Shown: positions 6,022-12,705 of the stretch, piece by piece | Position numbering within the stretch: position 1 is the stretch's first letter | How the letters are laid out: each line of letters opens with the position of its first letter | NCBI GenBank assembly: GCA_030640905.1 | Contig: DAOWIM010000229.1 | Location: 1 to 17,065, forward strand | Source: a bacterium | GTDB lineage: Bacteria; Zixibacteria; MSB-5A5; GN15; FEB-12 | Length of the DNA: 17,065 nt | Direction: 5' to 3' | The notes under the pieces: model-generated | What the model was told of the DNA's origin: nothing | The model's database searches: none | The model's input: only the letters and a program-made list of their open reading frames with translations | Translations under genes and position numbers: made by a program

Positions 6022-8073
6022 GTGAGCAGATCGAACAAAGCGATTCCACGTACACCAATCATCATCTACTGCTCGACTCTCGTCATTTTCCTGATTGCCT
6101 CTTTCATCCCCGAACATCGTCTTTGGGGAATAAACTTCTGGGCCTTCTATCCGACCGGGGTATCGCTGGCGTTGTTTGTGTTCGGCCTGATGATCGGTCC
6201 GATTGCCTGGTACGGTTTGAAACGGATCAGCTCGGAACAACTCGACCAGAATCTCGACGGGACCGGCAACCCTACTTTTCTGATTGTCGGGCTGATCCTC
6301 TCGGCAGTATTCACGGCGTTGTTTGTAATTTTCAGTGTCAAGACACATTTCCTCGGCGACGGCTATCAACTGATGGCTTACCTGACGACCGGCAACACGC
6401 CGGTGAAATATCATAATTTCGGCGAATTTCAGATTCATCAATGGCTCTACCGATTGCTCGAAGGTGAACCCGAGGCGAAGGCACTCCTGACCTATCGGAT
6501 AGTGTCAGTTATTGCCGGCCTGGTTTACTTGGCTGCACTTACGCTATTGACGATGCGGCTGTTTATACAGACAGCATCGCGGGTGATATTTTGGTTCGGT
6601 ATGGCAACCGGTGGTTGGATGTTGCTTTACTTTGGATATGTCGAAAACTACTCGCTGTTCGTAGCCACGGTTGGAATCTATACCCTCACCGGACTGCTCG
6701 TATCGCAGGGGGAGATCGGGCGGTGGGTTGTCCTTCCCATGGTGGGCGCGGCGTTATTGTTTCATGTCTTCGCTGTCGCGCTGATACCATCGGCAATCTA
6801 CCTGTTGCTTACCGGTGAGAAAACCCGGCGCTGGCTGGCAGTAATCCCCAAAACGATGAGGCTTCCCCTGATCATCGTTCCTATTGCATCACTGGCAGTT
6901 ATCTTTATCTATTTCTATGCGACCAGTGATTTTTTCCGCTTTTCAATTCTTCCGCTAACGAACAGTCGGTTTGCAGTTGACGGTTACACTCTTTTTTCGA
7001 CGGCTCATCTGGTCGATATTCCCAACCTGCTTCTTCTCTTGCTGCCGGGCCTGCTTCTTGTTTCTTGTTTGTTCCGAGGTCGGTTGAGCGATCTCTGGCG
7101 CCAGCCAGACATTCGTTTCTTAACCGTCCTGCTGGTTTCATCTGTTGGCCTCGTCTTCCTCGTCGATCCACGACTCGGCATGGCTCGCGACTGGGACCTT
7201 CTTTCGTTTTGTAGTCTTCCGCTGGCGGCCGGATTCTATTTTGTACTTCTGCGGAGCAACAAAGAAACGATTAGACGACGCTTCATCGCTGTACTGGCAA
7301 TCGCATTGAGCGCACTGATGCTTGGACCCCGAATCGGCAGTCAGATCAAGCCCGAAATATCTATTGCCCACCTCAACAACTACTTTGCTCTTGATCGGAC
7401 GCGGAACAATTTCGCCCGAACTCTTCTGAGTGACTATTACATGCAAACCGGTCAACCGGATCTGGCTCGGGCCGAAGCAGAAAAGAGGGCGCGCGATTTT
7501 CCTGAAGAAAGATTGATAGAACAAGCCCGGCAACTCTTCGCGCAAAATCGTTCCGGAGAAGCCCTTCGGTCTCTCTATCGAGCACTGGAGCTAAATCCGG
7601 CCCATTACCCGGCCAACAAAGGTCTGGGGTTGTGTTACAACGATCTGGGTTATCCCGACAGCGCTGTGGTTTACCTCAAGATTGCATACGGTCTCAACCC
7701 GAACGAGAAAGAAGTCACCTTCACACTCGGTCGCGCCTGCCTCACTCTCCGACGATGCGATGAGGCCAAAATGTTTTGCAATCGCACGCTCGATCTGGAC
7801 AGTACCCTGTCGGCCGCACGGTACCTGCTTGCCCTGAGCTACCGGTGCCTCGGTGATGAGGAAAATTATCTTTCCAGTCTTGCCGAGGTTGCTTTCAAGA
7901 AAGATGCGCCTTCGCAGGCGGCTCGTGAGTTGGGAATGGTCTATCTTAAACAGAAACAGTATGAGTTGGCCGCCAACGCTTTCGAAATCGCAATCAACAA
8001 GGGTGAAGACAGCGCTTTCTTGATTGAACTTAGGAATCGATACCCTCAATTGGCCCGCCCTGCACGAAAGTGA
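6022..8073 (+). CDS. Polytopic membrane protein with C-terminal TPRs, GT-C glycosyltransferase-like
   Basis: The 683-residue product has roughly ten or more hydrophobic segments across residues 14-445, then a soluble part (about 455-680) built of TPR-like helical pairs; one is ALRSLYRALELNPAHYPANK and a later one is YELAANAFEIAI. The layout resembles GT-C-type, lipid-sugar-dependent glycosyltransferases with TPR tails. An acidic residue in an early loop (FLGDGYQL, Asp113) is where GT-C enzymes often carry the catalytic acid. Other distinctive motifs are FGYVENYSLF (Glu208) and GMARDWDLLS (Asp390, Asp392). The family function was not recognised with certainty, and a non-enzymatic membrane scaffold is also possible. 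The start GTG 6022 has AAGGAG at 7-base spacing and its own predicted promoter, so the gene is probably a separate transcription unit. Confidence 0.8.
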   Translation: MSRSNKAIPRTPIIIYCSTLVIFLIASFIPEHRLWGINFWAFYPTGVSLALFVFGLMIGPIAWYGLKRISSEQLDQNLDGTGNPTFLIVGLILSAVFTALFVIFSVKTHFLGDGYQLMAYLTTGNTPVKYHNFGEFQIHQWLYRLLEGEPEAKALLTYRIVSVIAGLVYLAALTLLTMRLFIQTASRVIFWFGMATGGWMLLYFGYVENYSLFVATVGIYTLTGLLVSQGEIGRWVVLPMVGAALLFHVFAVALIPSAIYLLLTGEKTRRWLAVIPKTMRLPLIIVPIASLAVIFIYFYATSDFFRFSILPLTNSRFAVDGYTLFSTAHLVDIPNLLLLLLPGLLLVSCLFRGRLSDLWRQPDIRFLTVLLVSSVGLVFLVDPRLGMARDWDLLSFCSLPLAAGFYFVLLRSNKETIRRRFIAVLAIALSALMLGPRIGSQIKPEISIAHLNNYFALDRTRNNFARTLLSDYYMQTGQPDLARAEAEKRARDFPEERLIEQARQLFAQNRSGEALRSLYRALELNPAHYPANKGLGLCYNDLGYPDSAVVYLKIAYGLNPNEKEVTFTLGRACLTLRRCDEAKMFCNRTLDLDSTLSAARYLLALSYRCLGDEENYLSSLAEVAFKKDAPSQAARELGMVYLKQKQYELAANAFEIAINKGEDSAFLIELRNRYPQLARPARK

Positions 8074-8086
8074 CGCAGTAGACACT

Positions 8087-8101
8087 ACAAAGCCACTTTG
8101 T
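8087..8101 (+). terminator. Short hairpin after the TPR membrane protein gene
   Basis: ACAAAG (8087-8092) and CTTTGT (8096-8101) form a 6-bp stem with a 3-base loop, 14 bp after the stop. It has low GC content and no T-run, so terminator function is doubtful. Confidence 0.2.
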
Positions 8102-8110
8102 GTCCGGCAC

Positions 8111-8287
8111 ATGTCCAGAGGTTGTCCCATAAGACGACTAATAGAACTCGCGTAGAGCGGGGGCTTGTCTCCCGCCAGCTAACGGCGGACATAAAGCCCG
8201 CCGCTACGCGGAGTTGGTAAATAATGCTCTTACTTAGTGAAACAGCTATAACAGCCAGAACCAACTTCTGGGACAACCTCTGGACAT
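8111..8287. repeat. MITE-like nested palindromic element with 19-bp terminal inverted repeats
   Basis: ATGTCCAGAGGTTGTCCCA (8111-8129) and its exact reverse complement (8269-8287) bound a 177-bp non-coding segment. Inside lies a second, imperfect inverted repeat (8146-8214): ACTCGCGTAG / CTACGCGGAGT outer arms and CCGCC / GGCGG inner arms around a 7-base loop, with small indels. The element carries no credible ORF. Two terminal repeats around a strongly folded, non-coding core fit a miniature inverted-repeat transposable element or a large palindromic intergenic repeat. No target-site duplication is evident at the edges. It fills most of the 291-bp gap before lepB. Confidence 0.6.
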
Positions 8288-8307
8288 CTACCGCCCACCA
8301 GTCAAAC

Positions 8308-8325
8308 CAGGCGTGCCTGCGCCTG
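8308..8325 (+). promoter_or_regulatory. Hairpin 40 bases upstream of lepB
   Basis: CAGGCG (8308-8313) pairs with CGCCTG (8320-8325) across a 6-base loop. It would lie in any lepB leader. Role unknown; it could be the tail of an upstream terminator, but no T-run follows. Confidence 0.3.
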
Positions 8326-8364
8326 CCCTAAAGGAATAGCCAGCCATACCGATAACCTAACAGT

Positions 8365-9090
8365 ATGAATCAGGATTTTCTGATACAGGATGTAAAGCGC
8401 CAGGAAGTCCAGCGCGAGACCGATAAGGTCCTCCACTACAAGGAGCGTAAGCCCCTCTGGCGCGAGTACCTCGAAACGGCCGTTATTGCGCTGGTGGCCG
8501 CCCTGCTGCTGCGACTGTTTGTCGTTTCGGCCTATCGGGTCAACTCGGAATCGATGGCAGACTCTCTCCTTGGGGGCGACTACGTTTTTGTCAACAAGCT
8601 GGCCTACGAATACGGCAGCGACCCCAAAGTGGGCGACATCATTGTCTTCCGCTACCCCAATAATCCGGAAAAGAAGTTTATCAAACGCATCAGCGCTATG
8701 CCCGGCGACATCGTACAGGTGGCCGATAAAGTTGTCTATGTCAACGACGAAGTGGCCGCTATCCCGACCAACTCAAAACATATTGACAAACGAATCATCC
8801 CGGCCGATCTTTCCTTCCGTGATAATTTTGCTCCTTATGAAGTTCCGATGGATCAATACTTTGTCCTGGGTGACAATCGTGACGATAGCCGCGACAGCCG
8901 TTTTTGGGGTGGCCTTCCCAGAGAGAACATTATCGGCAAAGCTGTTTTCGTATATTGGTCATGGCAGCCTAGTCCCGATTCCCCACCCTGGGAGTTCCCG
9001 TACATCATCAACGCCGTTCAATGGCTCGGCTACGGCTTGTGGAATTTCCCCGGCGCTATCCGCTGGGATCGCCTCGGCACGCCGCTTTAG
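8365..9090 (+). CDS. lepB: Signal peptidase I
   Basis: Signal peptidase I removes signal peptides from secreted proteins at the outer face of the inner membrane, using a Ser/Lys dyad. The 241-residue product has one N-terminal transmembrane segment (about 37-57), then the catalytic Ser63 in NSESMADSLLGGD, box D with Lys107 in FIKRISAMPGD, and box E GDNRDDSRDSRFWG (169-182). Having a single anchor rather than two makes it shorter than the E. coli enzyme and similar to many other bacterial forms. The start ATG 8365 has no recognisable Shine-Dalgarno nearby; AAGGA at 8331 is too distant. hemW follows after 3 bp. The gene ends in TAG, which shows TAG is a normal stop here. Confidence 0.95.
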   Translation: MNQDFLIQDVKRQEVQRETDKVLHYKERKPLWREYLETAVIALVAALLLRLFVVSAYRVNSESMADSLLGGDYVFVNKLAYEYGSDPKVGDIIVFRYPNNPEKKFIKRISAMPGDIVQVADKVVYVNDEVAAIPTNSKHIDKRIIPADLSFRDNFAPYEVPMDQYFVLGDNRDDSRDSRFWGGLPRENIIGKAVFVYWSWQPSPDSPPWEFPYIINAVQWLGYGLWNFPGAIRWDRLGTPL

Positions 9091-9093
9091 ATA

Positions 9094-9966
9094 ATGCCCT
9101 TCGGTCTCTACGTCCACTTCCCTTTCTGTCTAAACAGATGTTCCTATTGCAACTACGGCAAAGTTCCGTATGATCGTACCCTCGAAAAACGTTTCTTCGA
9201 AGCGTTAACCATTGAAACCAGACTTGCAGCCCGGAAGACAAACTCTCCAGCTCAGACGATCTCAACGATATTCCTCGGCGGTGGGACACCTTCGCTGGCC
9301 AGCATCGAACTGCTTTCCGGCTGGTTCGACATCCTGAGGCAAGAGTTTGATATCGCGGCCACAATCGAGTTCTCCATTGAGTGCAATCCGGAAACTGTTA
9401 CCCGTGACCGCCTGAGCCTGTTCAAGGAGTTGGGAATCAATCGGCCAACTTTCGGAATCCAGTCATTCGATACCCACCTTCTACAACTGCTTGACCGTCG
9501 GCACAATGCCGACCACAGCCGCGAGGCGATCTACCATGCCAATATCCTCGGGTTTGAAAGTTTCGGCTGTGACCTGATCTTTGGCCTTCCCGGACAGAAC
9601 ACAACCCAGCTCAACTCCGACCTGAACCAACTTATCGACCTGGACCCGCCGCACATTTCGTACTATCAACTCACGGTCGAAGATGACACGCCGCTGGCGA
9701 CAAGAGTTGCCGATTGCACCTTTCAGATGCCCGACTCCGACCGGATGTACGCCCTCTATCGAATCGTCTGCGAACGATTGGCCGAGGCGGGATACAATCG
9801 ATACGAAGTCTCATCGTTTGCCAAACCCGGCTTTGAGTGTCGGCACAATTTGGGCTACTGGCGCGGGGATGATTATCTCGGACTGGGACCGTCGGCGCAC
9901 TCACTGGTCGATGGAAAAAGGTTTGCCAATGATGCCGATGTTTTCCGCTATATTGAATCGTTGTAG
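9094..9966 (+). CDS. hemW: HemW-like radical SAM protein, N-terminal 290 residues (ended by in-frame TAG)
   Basis: HemW-type proteins are radical SAM proteins related to coproporphyrinogen III dehydrogenase and act as heme-binding chaperones. The product has the 4Fe-4S motif CLNRCSYC (Cys12, Cys16, Cys19) followed by Asn-Tyr, lacking the fourth Cys of HemN. It continues with GGGTPSLA, GIQSFD, DLIFGLPGQ, ISYYQLTVEDDTPLA and the HemW signature region YEVSSFAKPGFECRHNLGYWRGDDYLGLGPSAHS. The frame stops at TAG 9964-9966 (codon 291), yet it continues unchanged into sequence that clearly matches the family C-terminus. With the TAG read as a residue the protein would be 379 residues, the normal HemW size. 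The gene starts 3 bp after lepB without an obvious Shine-Dalgarno. It is either a recent nonsense allele or a sequencing error. Confidence 0.9.
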   Translation: MPFGLYVHFPFCLNRCSYCNYGKVPYDRTLEKRFFEALTIETRLAARKTNSPAQTISTIFLGGGTPSLASIELLSGWFDILRQEFDIAATIEFSIECNPETVTRDRLSLFKELGINRPTFGIQSFDTHLLQLLDRRHNADHSREAIYHANILGFESFGCDLIFGLPGQNTTQLNSDLNQLIDLDPPHISYYQLTVEDDTPLATRVADCTFQMPDSDRMYALYRIVCERLAEAGYNRYEVSSFAKPGFECRHNLGYWRGDDYLGLGPSAHSLVDGKRFANDADVFRYIESL

Positions 9967-10233
9967 AACGGTGATCGTCCGATAGTCGAAGAGACATCCG
10001 GTGTCGAACAGCGCATGACCGAAACAATCATGGTTGGGTTGCACTTGGCCGAGGGGATTGACAGCGCACGATTCGTTGAGCGCTTTGGATGCACGCCTGA
10101 ATCCCGAATGAATAGCGAGCAGGTCGAACAGTTGAGTCTGTCGGATCACCTCGTCTCAGACGAGACCGGCCTCCGCCTGACCGATTCCGGCCTCTATCTC
10201 GCCGATGAGATCACAGCCCGCCTGCTGAAATAG
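9967..10233 (+). pseudogene. hemW: HemW C-terminal region beyond the in-frame amber codon
   Basis: Directly after TAG 9964-9966 the same frame reads NGDRPIVEET and on to MVGLHLAEGIDSARFVERFG, then LTDSGLYLADEITARLL before TAG 10231-10233. This matches the HemW C-terminal domain (usual pattern: a G-x-x-P segment, EE, then a LRLxEG-type helix and a final winged-helix-like part). There is no frameshift; a single codon separates it from the upstream part. An internal ATG at 10015 has no Shine-Dalgarno, so independent translation is unlikely. The fragment retains good family sequence, so loss of function, if real, is recent. Confidence 0.8.
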
Positions 10234-10274
10234 GCGGGTGGTACAACCACTCGTCCCGCCTGCGCAAAAAACAT

Positions 10275-10303
10275 TTGTCGCTGATTTGAACACACACTAT
10301 ATT
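10275..10303 (+). promoter_or_regulatory. Predicted promoter of tadA
   Basis: TTGTCG (10275-10280, 4 of 6) and TATATT (10298-10303, 5 of 6) are 17 bp apart. The expected transcription start falls at about 10310, on the A of the tadA ATG, so the mRNA may be leaderless; no Shine-Dalgarno precedes that ATG. Confidence 0.4.
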
Positions 10304-10309
10304 TTCCAT

Positions 10310-10786
10310 ATGGACGCAAATACATATCCCGGCTACATGCAGCAGGCCATCCGCGAGGCAGAACTGGCCGCCGAGCAAAACGAAGTACCGGTGGGAGCAA
10401 TTGTCGTCTTTGAAAACAAGATCATCGGCCGTGGCCACAACCAGACATCGACCTTTCACGACGCCACCGCTCATGCCGAGATAATCGCCCTTTCGGCGGC
10501 GTATGAACACTTTGGCGACTGGCGACTGGAAAACTGTTACCTCTTCTCCACACTGGAACCGTGCCCGATGTGTGCCGGGGCTATAATACTCTCAAGAATC
10601 AAGGCCCTTATCTACGGCGCGCGCGACCCCAAATTCGGCGCCTGCGGATCAGTGACCAACCTGTTTTCTATAGGTGGCTGGAACCATGCTGTTGAAGTGG
10701 TCGGGGGCGTCATGGACGAACCGATCACGCTTCTGATGAAAGAGTTTTTTCAGAAGATGAGAACCAACAAAACGAGGGTAAACTGA
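10310..10786 (+). CDS. tadA: tRNA-specific adenosine deaminase TadA
   Basis: TadA converts A34 to inosine in the anticodon of tRNA-Arg(ACG), with zinc at the active site. The 158-residue product has TAHAEIIAL, with His55 as zinc ligand and Glu57 as the proton shuttle, and EPCPMCAGAI with zinc ligands Cys85 and Cys88. The family segments EVPVGAIVV and YGARDPKFGACGS are also present. The frame is open upstream to GTG 10238, four bases after the hemW stop, but the 24 extra residues do not resemble TadA. ATG 10310 matches family N-termini and lies at the predicted transcription start, so it is preferred. Its stop overlaps the start of the next gene (TGATG), which suggests coupling with the two membrane-protein genes. 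Confidence 0.9.
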   Translation: MDANTYPGYMQQAIREAELAAEQNEVPVGAIVVFENKIIGRGHNQTSTFHDATAHAEIIALSAAYEHFGDWRLENCYLFSTLEPCPMCAGAIILSRIKALIYGARDPKFGACGSVTNLFSIGGWNHAVEVVGGVMDEPITLLMKEFFQKMRTNKTRVN

Positions 10787-11241
10787 TGATGATGTCCGAT
10801 CATGACCAGGCGCAATTTCGGATCACACGCATGGTCGCTTATTCCCTATTGCTGGCCGTCCCGCTGGTCTGCCTGATTCTCGTGTACTCGCTGGACATGA
10901 CTTCAAAACGTGGCGGCGAGTATGACATGGTGTTGTATATCCTGCTGCTGGTTGCCATGGTGGAGCCGGCCCTTGCTTTCTTGCTTGAGAAAATGCAGGT
11001 GGAGAACTACAAACAGAGCAAGTCGCCATCGTCGTCACCGGCCCAGTTATTCGTGAGTATCAGTATCATCAAGCTGGCGCTGGTTGAATCAAGTTACCTC
11101 TTTGCCATGGTTGTTTTTCTGATATCAGGAGAACCGATTAACGCCCTCTATTTCTATCCGGTCGGCATCATCTGGTCGGTTATATATTGGCCGCGTATGG
11201 GTAAGTTTGAACAATTCCTTGAAAAACTGGAGCGATCATAA
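10786..11241 (+). CDS. Small four-helix membrane protein, unknown function
   Basis: The 151-residue product is not recognised. It has four hydrophobic segments at about 16-36, 48-67, 87-113 and 119-135, and a charged amphipathic C-terminus (KFEQFLEKLERS). Segments 2 and 3 each carry a Glu inside the membrane stretch (Glu60 and Glu101). The stretch LALVESSYLFAMVVFL superficially recalls the ion-binding helix of rotary ATPase c subunits, but this is a resemblance only. GAGGG lies 7 bases before ATG 10786; ATGs at 10789 and 10792 are also possible starts. The gene overlaps the tadA stop by one base, and its own stop overlaps the next gene (TAATG). Confidence 0.75.
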   Translation: MMMSDHDQAQFRITRMVAYSLLLAVPLVCLILVYSLDMTSKRGGEYDMVLYILLLVAMVEPALAFLLEKMQVENYKQSKSPSSSPAQLFVSISIIKLALVESSYLFAMVVFLISGEPINALYFYPVGIIWSVIYWPRMGKFEQFLEKLERS

Positions 11242-11750
11242 TGCACCGTGGTGATGAACCCGAACTGGACATGAATCAAATAATTGTCAAGCCGCTCTAT
11301 TTTGGCCTTGTGACCAACATCCTGATTCCGATGGGCCTCCTTCTTGTCTGCTATTACATTGACAACAACAATGGCCTGAACAATTCGGTCGGCAATTTCG
11401 CAAACAGCCTTTTCTACATTTTTGCCGCTCTCTCGGTCGCCCATGCCGTTTTTGCCCTCTGGTGGCGCACAAAACAGTTTGGCCAACCGCTCGTCCGCAC
11501 CAAAGAGTCGTTCGAGGACGATCTCGGAGCTGCCGTGCTGGCGATTTCACGACCGATCTTTATTGTTATCGCTCTTATTGCCGCCTACGGCATGATCTAC
11601 TTTTTCATCACTGGTCGTTTCAGGGAGACCGTCGTTTTGATCTTCTTCTCCTTTCTTGTTTTTCAATTGGTCCGCCCTCGCCATGGTCAGGTCAAGCGAT
11701 TGATCGAAAAACAAACGGCGCTTGTGGAGAAAGGCGAATTCCGCCGGTAA
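11241..11750 (+). CDS. Small four-helix membrane protein, partner of the preceding gene
   Basis: The 169-residue product is not recognised. Hydrophobic segments lie at about 19-40, 55-75, 98-123 and 130-144, followed by a basic, charged tail (residues 145-169). The overall plan of four helices with a charged C-terminal helix equals that of the preceding gene, which suggests paralogues or a two-component membrane complex. The start ATG 11241 overlaps the previous stop by one base and has GGAG eight bases upstream. Tight TAATG overlap indicates co-translation. A 129-bp gap separates it from the tRNA-Ser gene. Confidence 0.75.
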   Translation: MHRGDEPELDMNQIIVKPLYFGLVTNILIPMGLLLVCYYIDNNNGLNNSVGNFANSLFYIFAALSVAHAVFALWWRTKQFGQPLVRTKESFEDDLGAAVLAISRPIFIVIALIAAYGMIYFFITGRFRETVVLIFFSFLVFQLVRPRHGQVKRLIEKQTALVEKGEFRR

Positions 11751-11780
11751 TCTCTCTCGGAACGCCGGGACACAAAAATC

Positions 11781-11808
11781 TTTACAAGTCGAGACTATTT
11801 GTTAGATT
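11781..11808 (+). promoter_or_regulatory. Predicted promoter of tRNA-Ser with GC-rich discriminator
   Basis: TTTACA (11781-11786, 5 of 6) and TAGATT (11803-11808, 4 of 6) are 16 bp apart. They are followed by GGACGGGCCGGG, a GC-rich discriminator typical of stable-RNA promoters under stringent control. The transcript would carry a leader of about 65 bases before the tRNA. Confidence 0.45.
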
Positions 11809-11831
11809 GGACGGGCCGGGCAATCCGGCGC

Positions 11832-11866
11832 GGTCGGTTTTGTCGGGCATGTCCTGATTACCGACC
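11832..11866 (+). promoter_or_regulatory. Two-tier stem-loop in the tRNA-Ser leader
   Basis: GGTCGGT (11832-11838) pairs perfectly with ACCGACC (11860-11866). Inside, TCGGG (11843-11847) pairs with CCTGA (11853-11857), including one G-U, around a 5-base loop. It would sit just 5' of the tRNA, where it might guide 5'-end processing, or it could belong to a terminator of the upstream operon; no T-run follows. Confidence 0.4.
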
Positions 11867-11879
11867 AGACATTTACGAC

Positions 11880-11964
11880 GGAGAGGTGGCTGAGTGGTCG
11901 AAAGCGGCGGTCTCGAAAACCGTTATACCTTCGGGTATCTAGGGTTCGAATCCCTACCTCTCCG
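11880..11964 (+). tRNA. tRNA-Ser(CGA)
   Basis: An 85-base class II tRNA. The acceptor stem is GGAGAGG (11880-11886) with CCTCTCC (11957-11963) and discriminator G, as expected for serine. The anticodon stem GCGGT/ACCGT encloses CTCGAAA with anticodon CGA (11914-11916), which reads UCG. A long variable arm with a TTCG-type turn (TACC...GGTA) follows, then T stem TAGGG/CCCTA with loop TTCGAAT (11945-11951). The terminal CCA is not encoded; the next bases are CTTTT. The accessory-looking segment begins right after this gene, and tRNA-Ser genes are frequent integration targets. Confidence 0.95.
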
Positions 11965-12195
11965 CTTTTAACGTAACCCGTTGTGATACTATAGATTACA
12001 GCCATATCGCCAGCTCGGACTATTCGCGCGAACTGTCCTCAGTTGAATACTTCCGTCTCGTATCCCGGCGAATTTCCTTGACCATGGATTCGGAACTCTG
12101 GTTTCCTCTGGCACTCATAACAAGCTCCCTTCTCACGTGCCAAAGCTACAAAACTACGTCTTAACTTCAAGTCCAACCTGTCCGGATTACGCTGA
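11965..12195. other. Non-coding stretch between tRNA-Ser and the helicase remnant
   Basis: This 231-bp stretch has no credible gene. The frame that becomes the helicase fragment is stopped at TGA 12193-12195. Just upstream, a different frame contains VLTSS (about 12157-12171), which might be a decayed trace of the same helicase upstream of its first intact motif; this is weak. I see no clear repeat or integrase here. Confidence 0.35.
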
Positions 12196-12633
12196 ACCGC
12201 TGCACTCGGAGAATCGGTAAAGAATATCGTAGTACTAAAAGGCGGTATGGGCAAGAGACAGCGCGAGGCTGTTATAGATCAACTGAAGGCAATTCCCGAT
12301 GACGAAGAGCGAGTCATTCTCGCAACTGGCAGGCATATTGATGAGGGGTTCGATGATACCCGTTTGGATACACTGTTCCTGGCTTTGCCGATCTCCTGGC
12401 ACGGGACAGTACAGCAATATGCCGGACGTTTGCACCGCCTACATGACAATAAACACGTACTTCGTGTTTATGATTTTGTCGACAGACAGGTTCCTGTTCT
12501 TGCTCGTATGTATCGAAAAAGGCTGGCAGGATACCGGGCTATCGGTTATTCCGCCAAGAATCGGCCACAACTTGTTAACTTCGTACTTCAGCGCAAGTAT
12601 GGGGTTAATTCCGCTTCTAAGCTATATCGTTGA
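12196..12633 (+). pseudogene. C-terminal fragment of a TOTE-type superfamily II helicase
   Basis: The open frame from 12196 reads NIVVLKGGMGKRQREA, then ATGRHIDEGFDD (helicase motif V region), LDTLFLALPISWHGT, QYAGRLHRLH (motif VI with the arginine finger, 12415-12444) and YDFVDRQVPVLARMYRKRL before TGA 12631-12633. This is the C-terminal RecA-like lobe of a DEAD/DEAH helicase. The wording is close to the helicase of TOTE conflict-system proteins, which join an archaeo-eukaryotic primase, helicase and nuclease. The N-terminal lobe (Walker A, DEAD box) and any primase or nuclease are absent, so it is a remnant. A small protein could still be made from ATG 12247. Family assignment is from memory of typical sequences and has not been searched. 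Confidence 0.7.
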
Positions 12634-12705
12634 ACCTGTAATATTTGCATAATTTGTCGATAATTAGAAAATGATAATGTCTGCGAATATTTATTGAGAA
12701 TTGTT

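Noticed and set aside
5758..6441. 227-codon - strand ORF spanning the gap before the TPR membrane protein
   Set aside because: It overlaps two well-supported + strand genes, has Arg/Glu-rich low-quality sequence, and covers a predicted + strand promoter and Shine-Dalgarno.
8085..8276. 63-codon - strand ORF across the palindromic element
   Set aside because: It runs through both arms of the inverted repeat; palindromic DNA gives chance ORFs and the product has no recognisable features.
8486..9094. 202-codon + strand ORF in another frame over lepB
   Set aside because: It lies inside lepB, whose catalytic motifs are all intact; the alternative product is low-complexity and unlike a protein family.
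9964..9966. Stop-codon reassignment of TAG in this organism
   Set aside because: TAG ends lepB, the isomerase and the hemW frame itself at the expected protein lengths, so TAG works as a stop here.
12039..12254. 71-codon - strand ORF between tRNA-Ser and the helicase fragment
   Set aside because: No Shine-Dalgarno or family resemblance was seen, and it overlaps the helicase frame, which has clear motifs.
12645..12678. Possible promoter of the sensor kinase (TTGCAT or TTGTCG with GATAAT)
   Set aside because: GATAAT at 12673-12678 is a good -10, but the two -35 candidates are 22 and 13 bp away, outside workable spacing.
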